Origin: Gnetum montanum
Taxonomy: Eukaryota > Streptophyta > Gnetopsida > Gnetales > Gnetaceae
Length of the DNA stretch: 64,000 nucleotides
Assembly: GCA_015680685.1 (NCBI GenBank)
Contig: MNCI01014563.1
Span: 79,795-143,794 of the forward strand
Direction of reading: 5' to 3'
Shown: one piece after another, positions 54,951 through 64,000 of the stretch
Layout: each line of letters begins with the position of its first letter
How positions within the stretch are numbered: position 1 is the stretch's first letter
The notes under the pieces: model-generated
The model's input: only the letters and a program-made list of their open reading frames with translations
Databases searched by the model: none
Told to the model about the DNA's origin: nothing
Program-made: the position numbers and the translations under genes

Positions 54951-57474
54951 CGTTGAATGTGGCCTTTGGTTTCAAGGGAGTTCTAAAGTTTCATATGATG
55001 GTAAGGCCTTTGGAGAGTTAGTCGCTTGTGACTACAAGGACTTGGTTGGACTGTTGGTCCTAAAGAAAGGTCTCTTCTTTGTGCGATTGTCTGAATAAAT
55101 GGTAGGGTAAGGATTAATAGCCCTTGTAGCGTTACATTGCTCCGGCTGGGCAGGGAGCTCACCCTCCATGGCTGAAGCAAGTGGTAATGGAGTTAAGGGT
55201 GGAAGAGATGTAGCTAGATGAGAAGGATAGTATGTTTGTGAAACATCACCCCTAGGAAAAGGAGTTCTATGATACTCATGCATTTGGTAGTGAGGTTGGA
55301 AAGCAACATGACTAGGAGAGTCACGTGAGAGATTGGCTACTACACGTAGTATCCATACAGGTTGGGTTGACAGTAAGGGTACTATTGACGTGGTGGTGGC
55401 ATTCCCCATGATTATGGGTGCTAACACTATTGATACTACTCATTTGGTTATGGTGGAGTTCCACTTGGATAATACATCAAGTGTTGGTGAAACTACCTTG
55501 GGTTACCTTGGGGATAAAGTAACCTTCAAGGTGTTTGCCTTCTGTTTAATCATGGGTTGAGTGCATACACCCTAGACTCCTGTAGATGTGAGATTATAGG
55601 GCAACATCCCTTAGGATGGTCATATTGGCATATCTCACATCCACCGTCATTGTCTGCATCTGAATCCACAACCTCTTCCATGATGGCAACTTTGCCCTTA
55701 CCTTTGTCACATGCATATTCAGCTTCTCTTTTTTTTCTCCTTTCTCAATCACTACCTACCTCTCTAGACTCCTCTACTATTTTGAGAACTATTTGAAATC
55801 TATTATCTAGGGAGTCCCACATTTGGTCCACCTTTGCCAATACTTCCAATGCAAGTTTTTGAATGGGTAAGGTTTTCTTATTCACCATCTCTTCAAGTGG
55901 TGACTCTTCTTCATCCTCACAAAATCTAACTCCCTTCTTTCGAAGGGAAGGATCTCTGTTATATGCTTCCACACTCTCTTTTCCTTAACTCACCTTCCTC
56001 TTTAGCAACTTGCTCCAACAATCTTTGTACTTGATGGGCCCTAAGCTCAGATAGCCTTCCTTAGGCATAAGTCCCAAGGGTTCTTCGCGTTTCGTGCCTA
56101 AGCCCATCTACGAGATGGCGTAGTTGTTCCCTTTGCGAGTAACCATGGCCTAGGCAACGATGTAATAGTGCATAATATCAGCCCATGGTAGCATCCAAGG
56201 GTTCATGTCCTCCTTGTTTCCATCCTTGAATTTACTTTTGCAGGTTGGACACTTGGGAGTACATTTGATACTTCTCATTGAATACTTCTAACATGGTACT
56301 CCATCGGCGAACGGATTCCAGTTCTAAGGACCGGTACTAGCTTTCCGCTTCCTTGATCAGTGTCCATGGAAACAACTTGAGTTTTTGCCACTCATTTTCT
56401 ATGTTTTGCAAGGCACATGCATCATGAAATGCTTACAAATGATTTTGAGGATCAGCATTGTATCCCCCTTCAAATCGTGGGATAATTGTTCATGTCTAAT
56501 CTTTTGATCCTACTATCTTTTTGGTGCCTCATTGGGATTCTAACAGCCTTAGGTATATCTAGCATACTTCAGGTAGGGAGTAGGGGTTCATCATGATCGT
56601 ACTGTCTATGGCATCTATGATGCCTATGTTGTTCCCTACTCTCCCTCCTCTCATGATGAGTTTCTCTATAATGCCCTCATCCCCTTTCTTGGCTACTTTA
56701 TCTATGATTCCCATTTTGCTTATCATTATCCTCAAGGTCTTTTTCCTTGCGACTGTGTCCAAATCCTAAAGGAGAGGGTGAAGGAGATGATGAAGGTGAA
56801 GAAGAAAAAGAACCATCACCATGATGGTGCCTGCTTCCTTCTCTTCAGTGGTTGCGGCCTCAATCATGGTTACGATCAGAATGTCCATCTTTGTCATGTG
56901 TTTGTATTCCTTTTTTATACCCTTTGTGTCTATCGGTACCAAAATCTTGGTTATGGATAGCTGAGTAAAGATTCTAATACACAACCCCTTGACCAAAGTC
57001 AACGGGAGGAACATCATTGTGTGGGAGACCTCCTGAGGTAGGTTCATCACCCTCATTTTTACTTATGACATGCAGGATATTCTAAGACAACTTTCCCTTC
57101 ATAGATTCATGAAATCTCTCCTGCTGTAGATCCCTTTGACGTTGTTCCTCCATGGGTCGATACTCTCTCAAGTCATGATCATGCACAATGTACTCTACCT
57201 ATAAGTGCTGCATACCAATTCATGTGAGATCACGAAGGAGCATGCCCAAGACTAAGCAATCAGGAGGTAACACTATGTTACCTTCTAAATCACACCAACG
57301 TAGTTGTTCATCCTGGTGAAGGATAAAGGTAAAGTTTGGTATATACTCATTGGGATGAACGTATACCATGCAAAACTGTTGAGGGACTGGCAGATTATCA
57401 TGTGTACTATGCCTCCAATTCTTTCCTATATCGAACCTAGATAGTGAAACACTCTTGTAAGAAGAAGAAGATAT
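54950..57474 (-). pseudogene. gag remnant of element D
   Basis: The start position aligned with the ATG of A and B is ATA here (57,472-57,474), followed by SSSYKSVSLSRFD, then VYVHPNEYIPNFTFILHQDE. His/Arg/Ser-rich linkers occupy ~56,560-56,960. The capsid-like domain is frame-shifted (56,100-56,480). The compact motif is intact: CEICQYDHPKGC at 55,604-55,639. The Pro/Gln-rich tail follows, to ~54,990. Confidence 0.75.
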
Positions 57475-57592
57475 AATTTTCTATTTAGTGTGTAATACTT
57501 TTTGTTTCACTAATTATAAGATAACCAAGCCTAAGGGTTCATTCCAACAATGTGAAGACTTCCTAAGTTCTAGCTAGTGCACAACCAACAAA

Positions 57593-57612
57593 GTCCCTAG
57601 CAACAATGCCAA
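57593..57612 (-). other. Primer-binding site of element D
   Basis: The minus strand reads TTGGCATTGTTGCTAGGGAC next to the LTR. It is three transitions away from the site in B. Confidence 0.8.
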
Positions 57613-58446
57613 TGATGAGTGGTGAGGTATCCTTATGCTCAACCATACGAATACGAGCATACACGTACAATCCGGTCGAATTCCAAGGACTAAGTGCTTA
57701 TGCGCCTTTACAGAACCCGGACAAGTTAGTCAGTCGTTGTCTTCCCAAGCTTACTTGTATAGCACGTTTGTATGGTTAAGTAAACTTGAGGTATATGATT
57801 TTTATATATATTTTTATGTCTTATGTCCAAGTGCTACAAAGGGAGAAGTGAACTAATTAAGTAACCAATTTAATTTAACTAATCGACTATGCTCTAACTA
57901 TTCCTAACACCAGCATCCGTTCCCACTTGCCATACACATCCTGAACCAATGCAACACTACTGGGATTACAAAACACTAGTTGTTGTTGGGTTACCAAGTG
58001 TTCCATGCATGCTCGAAGTGGTCATACTGAGTGTGTTTACTTGGGGGAGTTAACAAGGTGAGAGAGAGAACATTAATTAACTAAGGAAAGCATTAAATAA
58101 TTGTAAATAACATTAAATAAGCTATTCTGAATGCTACAAGGTTTATCCCAAAGTTCATCTTTATTTCCAACCACAAGGTGTGCTCAGGTACATAATGCTT
58201 GAATAAAGATCCATTCACTTTATGACTCCTACTGTGGATACTTAGAAATAATTCTAACTCTAAGAAGGGAAAAGTGCAAGAGTTCGGGTAAGGGACTAAG
58301 ACTAATTAACCAACTATTCCAAACCAAGTGCACCCGCCTCTTATTTATAAGCGACAAGATAGGTCCTAATATCAAATGTCTGATATTGCTTGAAAGGCTT
58401 CGATATCACGTACCCAATATCACAGATGTGATATCGTGGCTCATCA
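57613..58446 (-). repeat. 5' LTR of element D (834 bp)
   Basis: The plus-strand view starts TGATGAGTGGTGAGGTATCC and ends GATATCGTGGCTCATCA. The TATA-like TTATAAATA is at 58,342-58,350 on the minus strand; GATATC cores lie at 58,365-58,440. Its partner is at 49,093-49,928. Confidence 0.92.
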
Positions 58447-59048
58447 AGTAGTAAGCTTGTTGTTGTTGGTGGAACTACCTTAGGCTGCCTTAAGGGTAAG
58501 GTAATCATCTTGGAGCTTTTTTATGTGCTAGGTAGGGATTCAATGCATACACTCTAGACTCTTATAAGTGTAATACTACAGGGCAACATCCCTTTGGATG
58601 TTTGGATTAATAGATGTCACACTCAATTTCATCGTCAGAGTCAGACTCCATAACTTCCTCTATTGCAACAACTTTGCCCTGACCTCTTTGGTAGGCATGT
58701 TCAACGTTTTTTCACCTCCTATGATTACAACCACTATTTTTCTATTTGGATTCTTCAACAATCTTCAAAGTGGTTTACAAATTTTCATCCAAAGAGTCTC
58801 ATAACATGTCAACCTTGGCCGAAATGTCAAAAAAAAAATTTGAATAGGCAAGGTCTTTCTATTCACCACTTCATCAAGTCATGATTCCTCCTCGTCACAA
58901 AATCAGACCTCTTGTTTTCTGATGGATGGAACCTTATTATACTCTTTAGCACTTTCCCTTTTTCATAGCTCACCTTCTTCTTTCGCTACCTACTCAATTA
59001 GCCTTTGGATCTAATGGGCTCTCAGTTCAAACAATCTTCCTTGGGCAT
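58447..59048 (-). pseudogene. gag remnant of element C (part 2, between D and E)
   Basis: It resumes the C gag after D. The compact motif at 58,586-58,621 is degraded (CDIY-stop-SKHPKGC). The sequence aligns with A 7,260-7,760 through to CCTTGGGCAT, where the LTR of E starts. The remainder of gag and the 5' LTR of C are beyond the window. Confidence 0.75.
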
Positions 59049-59908
59049 TGATAAATTATGTTTTTTATCACTCTAATATCAGGGTGGCCATGATATCGGA
59101 TATACAATATCACGACCTAAGATGCGATATCGTACATTTGATATCGCAAGGTTACTCCTGGGTCTATAAATACAACGCCCAGGCACACAATTGGGAGAAA
59201 CGTTTTTTGCAATTAGTAGCGAAGCTCTTACAATTTGTCCATTTAAAAGTTAGAATATTTTCCAAGTGCCTATAGCAGAAGGTCTAAGTGTGAAAAGATC
59301 TTTATTCAAGCATTGATGTACCTAAGCACACCATTGTGTTGGTAATAAAGGCAAGCTCTTTGATCCATTCCTTGCAACACTTGATATTTTCTTTCTTATG
59401 CATTTATATTTCATGCAATTTACATTAATGTTATTTATATAGATATTAATTTTGATTAGTTAAGAAAATCGTTAAATTACACAAGCACAACCCCTTCGAA
59501 CATACATGTAACACTTAGTAGCTCAGAAACAATTAGCGCTTGACAACCTAGCAGTGTTTGCACAAAGTTCAGGATGTGTCCAGGAAGTGGAATCAATTAC
59601 TTGTGTTAGGCTAGATTAAACTATAGTTTGCTTAGCAATTAATCACTCTTTTATTCACTCTTGCTTTTATTCTTGTTCTAGGCAAGTAATTTCATAAAAA
59701 CATAGATAATAAAAATCTTACACCTCAGTCACACTTAACCATACAATTGCATTCCACAAGTGGAACTAGGAAGACAACAAAAAAACAACACATACACACT
59801 ATTTACCTCTAGTGTACTTAGTAACTATAGTCTATGGAATTCGACTGAATTGCACATGAATGCTTGCGATTCCTATGGTTAGGCGTAAGGGTACCTTGCC
59901 GCTCATCA
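59049..59908 (+). repeat. 5' LTR of element E (860 bp)
   Basis: It starts TGATAAATTATG and ends CTTGCCGCTCATCA. U3 is short, with GATATCGGATAT, GCGATATCGT and GATATCGC repeats (59,092-59,148) just before CTATAAATA (59,164-59,172). The right half is the reverse complement type of the D LTR (for example GGTTAGGCGTAAGGGTACC). Confidence 0.9.
59092..59172 (+). promoter_or_regulatory. LTR promoter of element E
   Basis: Several copies of the palindromic core GATATC(G) or its variant ATATC occur within 60 bp, followed by CTATAAATACAACG. This is the clearest example of the GATATC-type U3 that D, F and the start of the G LTR also carry. Confidence 0.6.
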
Positions 59909-59928
59909 TTGGCACCGTTGCCGAGGAC
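59909..59928 (+). other. Primer-binding site of element E
   Basis: TTGGCACCGTTGCCGAGGAC directly after the LTR. It matches the site in B at all but three positions. Confidence 0.85.
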
Positions 59929-60071
59929 TGTAGTTCTTTGTGCACTATCTAAGCCTACTGAAATTTAGTAACCTTGTTGTTCAAACCCGAAAAGTAAAAT
60001 CTTACGAAAATAAAAATTAGTATTACTATCATTAAATTAAATCTTAACTACATGCTGTTTATTAACATAAA

Positions 60072-62450
60072 ATATCTTCTTCTCATAGGAGCCTATCTCC
60101 ACCTAGGACAGTTCAAGTACCTCAACAATACCGAGTGGTATATGCTCATCCTAATGAGTATGTACCAGACTTTACATTCATCTTGCATCAAGATGAATTG
60201 ATGCAGTGGCGCAATATGAAAGGCAACATTGTGTTGTCACCTAACCAATCTATTCCAGCAATGCTCTAACTTATGCTCGCACGACACGGGCTTCAACATC
60301 TTCATGGAGAATACAAGATGAAAGATCTTGAGTCAAGGGATTATCATCCCACTAACGCACAAAGATTAAGGGGTTAATAGCTGGAGCACCAACACGAGCT
60401 TATGAAGGGTAAGGGGTCAAACATCTTTTCACCTTTGCTTGGCCCAATTGATGAAGATGACCATTTCTTTAGTGATTCTCCTCTCTTTAACTTTGTTCAA
60501 GGAACCCTCAACCAGATGTACAATCTACAATCCATAATCCAGGTTCTGGTCAAAACGAAACTAATGAAAAAAATGGATTTGGAGAAGTAAGTTAAGAAAA
60601 GGGGGACAAAGGAGATCATAATCATGATCATGGTCACAAGCATCAAAGGAAAGATGATAGGTGTCAACACGAAGTAAGCTCCCCTTCGTCTTCCCCTTCA
60701 TCGTCATTATCTTCTTCTTCTTCTAGTTCAAATCATGGCCATAGAAGAAATAACCATGATGGAGGTGACCGACGGGACCAAAACAATAGAAGGGACCATT
60801 GGGATAGTCATGACCAAAGATGTGGACAATCTAGAGAGGCCCATCATTAAGAAAGAAGGGCTAGTAGGGAACATTTTAGGCACCACCATCATGGCCTTGA
60901 TGAACCTCTACTTGCTACTCAGAGCATGTTAAATATTGCAAAGGCTGTGAGAATTCCAACCAAGCACGTGAAGGACAATAGAATAGAGAGGTTAGATATG
61001 AACAAAATTCCTTCGTTCGAGGGAGGATATGATGCTGATCTGCAAAATTAGCTCTAGGCCTTCCAGGATGCATGTGCCTTGTAGAACATTGAAAATGACT
61101 GACAAAAGCTGAAATTATTTCCAAGGACACTCATAAAGGAAGCAGAAAGTTGGTATCGATCCTTGGAACTAGAATTAATCAGGCGGTGAAGTACAATGTT
61201 GGAACTATTCAATGACAAATATCAAATGTACTCCTGAGTATCTAATTTAAGAAAAAAAATTTGAGGGTGGAAACAAGAAAATCATGAGCCCTTGGATGCT
61301 ACTATTAGCTGATACTACTCTCTGTTGCACAAGTGTCCCAGCCATGGATACTCTCAACTTGATCAGCTTTGTCATATCGTAGATGGATTGCAATTTGAAA
61401 CCAGGAAAACCCTTGGTGTCTATGCCCAAGCGAGATTGACAGAGTTGAGCACCCATTGAATTCAAAGATTAATTGATCGGGTAGCCAAGGAGGAGGGAGA
61501 GTTAAGAAAACGTGAAAGTGTAGAAGAATACAATAGAGACCCTTCTATTTGAAAAAAGGGGGTTAGATTTTGTGATAGTGAGGATGAATTTGCTAGAGAT
61601 GAGGTGGTGAATCAGAAAACCTTGTCATTCTAAAAATTACAATCAAAAATCACAGCTAAGGTTGATCAATTATGGCACTCCATGGATAATAGGTTTCAAG
61701 TTGTTTTAAAAATGAATGAAGAGTCCAAGAAGCAAGGTGGTGAGCAAGAGCGTCAGAAACGTAAGGAAGCTGAATGTGCAAAATCTAAGGGTAAAGGTAA
61801 GATAGCTACGATAAAGATGGCTATGGATAGTGATTCAAATGATGATGGTGGGTGTGATGTTTACTAGTATGAACATCCTAAGGGATGTTATCCAGTTGTA
61901 TCACACTTGCAGGAATCTGGGGCATATGCCTTACATCGACAACTTGCATAAAGGCAAACACTAAAAAGATTGCCTTATCCACAAGCCAATCTGCAACAGT
62001 TCCATCAACCACAGTGGAACTCTTTCACAACCTTACGAAATGTATCAGCAGTGGCAGCAACCACAATCGTAGGCATTGCCACCTCTAAGACAACAATACC
62101 CTTACCGGTAACCAAATCCCTACAGTTACTATGTTCAGCAACCTTCATCTCCAAGGGACTCCTCTAATCGTATTGATGCTCACCAATCTCACCAATATCC
62201 TCCTAAAACATACCAATCATCCTATCCATGGAGGGATACCACCTACTACCCTCATGCACCTCCTATTCCTACACCTACTCCTCCACCTCTTGCACAACTA
62301 CCACCTGTTCCATCCATGTAGGATGAATTGCCTGCACAACCACATCAAAGGAATGCTATGAGGATAGTTAACCTACAATCGGTTAACCCATCCAAAGGGT
62401 CAGAACCACAAACAAAGAAAAGATTCTTCTTCTGACCTTGCAGTCCACCA
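60072..62450 (+). pseudogene. gag remnant of element E
   Basis: At the conserved start the codon is ATA (60,072-60,074), followed by SSSHRRSLSPPRTVQVPQQY, then VVYAHPNEYVPDFTFILHQD. A Ser-run and His/Asn/Arg-rich linker lie at 60,680-60,880. The capsid-like domain is at 60,990-61,430 (IPSFEGGYDAD, LKLFPRTLIKEAESWYRSLE, a WKQENHEPLDATIS block, VDGLQFETRKTLGVYAQARL), which matches the Retrotrans_gag pattern of plant gypsy elements. The compact motif at 61,853-61,888 reads CDVY-stop-YEHPKGC. A Gln/Pro/Tyr-rich tail follows. Stops are common. Confidence 0.8.
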
Positions 62451-63163
62451 AAGCCCCCAGACACATCATTGGTTAGTAACCCTGCTCCTCCACCTTCCTC
62501 TATTTCCTCTCTATCTAAGTCCCCTTTAAACCAAAATCCCTCTTAAATCCATATTGTAATGCTAACACATGTTGTATTTGATTGGATTTAAGCTAGTAAC
62601 CTGCCCAAAAAATTAGCTGATCCTAAGAGTCCCCTAGTTTACTTGCAAATTGCTGAAATGAGCCTTGCAAAGCTCTTCTTGACTTTGGTTCCGGTGTTAA
62701 TCTCATCTCACATGAGATGTAAACAATGTGCAACCTTCCTCCTTTGAAGAAGAGAAACATCCGGCTAGAACTGGTGGACCAGTCCATCATTGTTCTATTG
62801 CAACTAGTTGAAGATATTGTCACCACTGTTTGTGGGTGGTCATATCCAGCTGATTTCCTAGTAATCAAAGTGGAGAACTACAAGGGGGACTTTCCAATTA
62901 TTATGGAAAGGGCATGGCTAAGTACTATGAATGCCAAAATGGAAATTAGAGATCTTTCCTTGGAGATATCAAAAGAAAATGAATTTGGAAATATCGAGAA
63001 GAAGAAAGTTCCATGTATCGCGTACAGCGATTTAGGGTGCCATTGTGCGCAGAAGTTATGGTTAGTAAAGCAAACATCTATTTCTACATGCAATCAATGT
63101 GCACTAGAATTTGATATCCAAAAATTTCTGTACGCAGTAGTCACAAAACAAGAAGGCACCTAG
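62450..63163 (+). pseudogene. Aspartic protease remnant of element E
   Basis: The active-site stretch CKALLDFGSGVNLISHEM lies at ~62,665-62,720. The Asp is present but the following Ser is Phe, so DSG is DFG. A 145-codon open stretch (62,726-63,163) carries NLPPLKKRNIRLELVD, DIVTTVCGWSYPADFLVI and IIMERAWLST. It precedes the RT lead-in at 63,360. Confidence 0.75.
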
Positions 63164-63339
63164 TGGCTAATAGCTAATACTAGTAGCAGTACATTCTGCA
63201 TGGAACCAATTGAGAGCCTAATGTACGAATATGTTGCAAGTATGGATGAACTTGAGCAAGTTCACCACCAGCTCTCTGAAGGAGCAAATGATGATGTCAA
63301 TTAGGGTGAGCTGAAAATTCTTGACAATTTTAAACAAGA

Positions 63340-63572
63340 GCCCCTTGAATTGAAGACACTAGCAGCTGGAATGGAGTACGTATTTTTAAAAAATGGGAGG
63401 TTGGTTATTATTAATTCCAAGCTTGCTGCAAAACAAAAGAAAAGATTGATAAAAGTTGTGGGAAAATGGTTAGCAGCCTTCGCCTAGTCATATTCCAAAC
63501 TCACTAAGATAGATCCAAAAATATTCCAGCACTGAATATACACTGACCCTACCGTCAAGCTGAAATGACAAC
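63340..63572 (+). pseudogene. Reverse transcriptase N-terminal remnant of element E
   Basis: AGMEYVFLKNGRLVIINSKL and VVGKWLAAFA-stop-SYSKLTKIDP match the RT lead-in of B (22,740-22,910), including a W-to-stop change in SW/WSY. Homology ends near 63,572, before the PKKDGKW block. Confidence 0.7.
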
Positions 63573-63574
63573 TA

Positions 63575-63939
63575 CAGAATTTATAGATGAAACCCATCTT
63601 CTCACTATATTTAAAGGGATAGTTAATGATTTTATCAAGACAAAATTGTACCACTTAGATCCACAGTCACTTAGTTAGGCATTCTCACAAACTATGAACA
63701 TAGAAGATGCTCTAGTGATTAGCCATGACCTTGCCTACATGGCATACAAGAACCAACACACACAAAAGAATAAGGAGAAAGGGAGGCATAACAATGTAGT
63801 TATGGCCATTATGGCAAAGGAGATCAAGAAGATCACCCAGGGGCCAAGGATGAACCAACCCAATGGTCCTACCAACAACAATCAATCCTTAATATCTAGA
63901 ACCTCTGCATTGACTATTGCAAGGCCTAACTTTAAATAA
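63575..63939 (+). pseudogene. Foreign gag-like fragment joined to element E
   Basis: The frame around 63,580-63,720 (EFIDETHLLTIFKGIVNDFI, LYHLDPQSLS) and then MNIEDALVISHDLAYMAYKN resembles the C-terminal part of a Retrotrans_gag domain of another gypsy family. It is followed by a Gln/Asn/Pro-rich, Lys-rich stretch. It does not match the gag of the Athila-like copies. It could be a second insertion or a recombination junction; no LTR is visible at the join. Confidence 0.45.
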
Positions 63940-64000
63940 AAAGATGGATTGAAGTATACTAGGTTATTGTTACAAGCATTATAACTTCTTGATGAACTAT

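Larger units (their letters stand above)
49093..58446 (-). mobile_element. Element D: full-length Athila-like element inserted in gag of C
   Basis: 9,354 bp with two LTRs of 836 and 834 bp, PBS, gag, protease, RT (mostly in a gap), RNase H, integrase and 3' noncoding, all on the minus strand. Target duplication: GGTAG (49,088-49,092) and AGTAG (58,447-58,451), one transition apart. It lacks ORF3: the polypurine tract follows the 3' noncoding region after about 1.5 kb. The LTRs differ at about 23 of the first ~190 bp, all transitions. Confidence 0.92.
59049..64000 (+). mobile_element. Element E: Athila-like element inserted in gag of C (runs off the window)
   Basis: Plus-strand order: 5' LTR (59,049-59,908), PBS, gag, protease, start of RT. 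At about 63,575 it switches to a gag-like sequence of another type. The left flank is GGCAT (59,044-59,048); the right end is outside. Its orientation is opposite to C and D. Confidence 0.85.

Noticed and set aside
1-64000. tRNA, rRNA or other RNA genes and host protein-coding genes
   Set aside because: I found no cloverleaf with A/B boxes, no rRNA-like stretch and no exon-like ORF with non-transposon similarity. The PBS resembles a tRNA 3' end only because it is its complement.

Overview
The window is nuclear DNA of a seed plant with a large, retrotransposon-packed genome. It holds nested, decayed LTR retrotransposons and no host gene that I can support. The species cannot be read from the sequence. 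It is AT-rich, contains assembly gaps (14,173-14,202; one N at 26,688; 53,377-54,158), and almost all of it is Ty3/gypsy material of one superlineage. I call these elements Athila-like from the primer-binding site (TTGGCGCTGTTGCCGGGGAC and variants), the reverse transcriptase wording (DGYSGYNQI, MPFGLCNA, FMDDFS), the integrase without a chromodomain, and an extra gene in the 'env' position between integrase and 3' LTR.

Layout. (G) 1-1,500, plus strand: 3' end of an element, up to its polypurine tract and the first ~100 bp of its LTR. (A) ~1,540-10,173, minus strand: 3' noncoding, integrase, RNase H, RT, protease, gag, PBS and 5' LTR; its 3' LTR is missing. (F) 10,174-14,172, plus strand, resuming at 27,049-32,195: the oldest element, cut by A in gag and by B in its 3' noncoding region, and lacking RT-RNase H-integrase. 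(B) 14,203-27,048, minus strand: the most complete copy, with both LTRs and a 2.8-kb ORF3. 32,200-34,060: degenerate repeats and a Ty1/copia RT-RNase H tail with LTR. 34,060-38,797: unassigned AT-rich repeat DNA holding a solo LTR (35,941-36,948). (C) 38,798-49,092 and 58,447-59,048, minus strand: element with ORF3, interrupted by (D) 49,093-58,446, minus strand, a full-length element with two LTRs and a near-perfect target duplication, and by (E) 59,049 to beyond the window end, plus strand.

How the parts relate. All copies share one gag-protease-RT-RNase H-integrase plan and a conserved 3' noncoding region. Three copies (B, C, F) also carry ORF3, a protein of about 945 codons with a conserved globular domain and a long coiled coil. 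In all three, ORF3 is preceded by a cassette that looks like the element's own LTR promoter: the U3 motif of that same element, a TATA box, and 164-185 bp further on a G-run that resembles the polypurine tract. D and G lack ORF3 in that position. The candidate new biology here is this internal, LTR-like promoter module in front of ORF3, and a compact Cys-Cys-His-Cys motif conserved in the gag of six copies. Every reading frame is broken by stops and frameshifts, so all genes below are pseudogenes. All domain boundaries are estimates made by eye.
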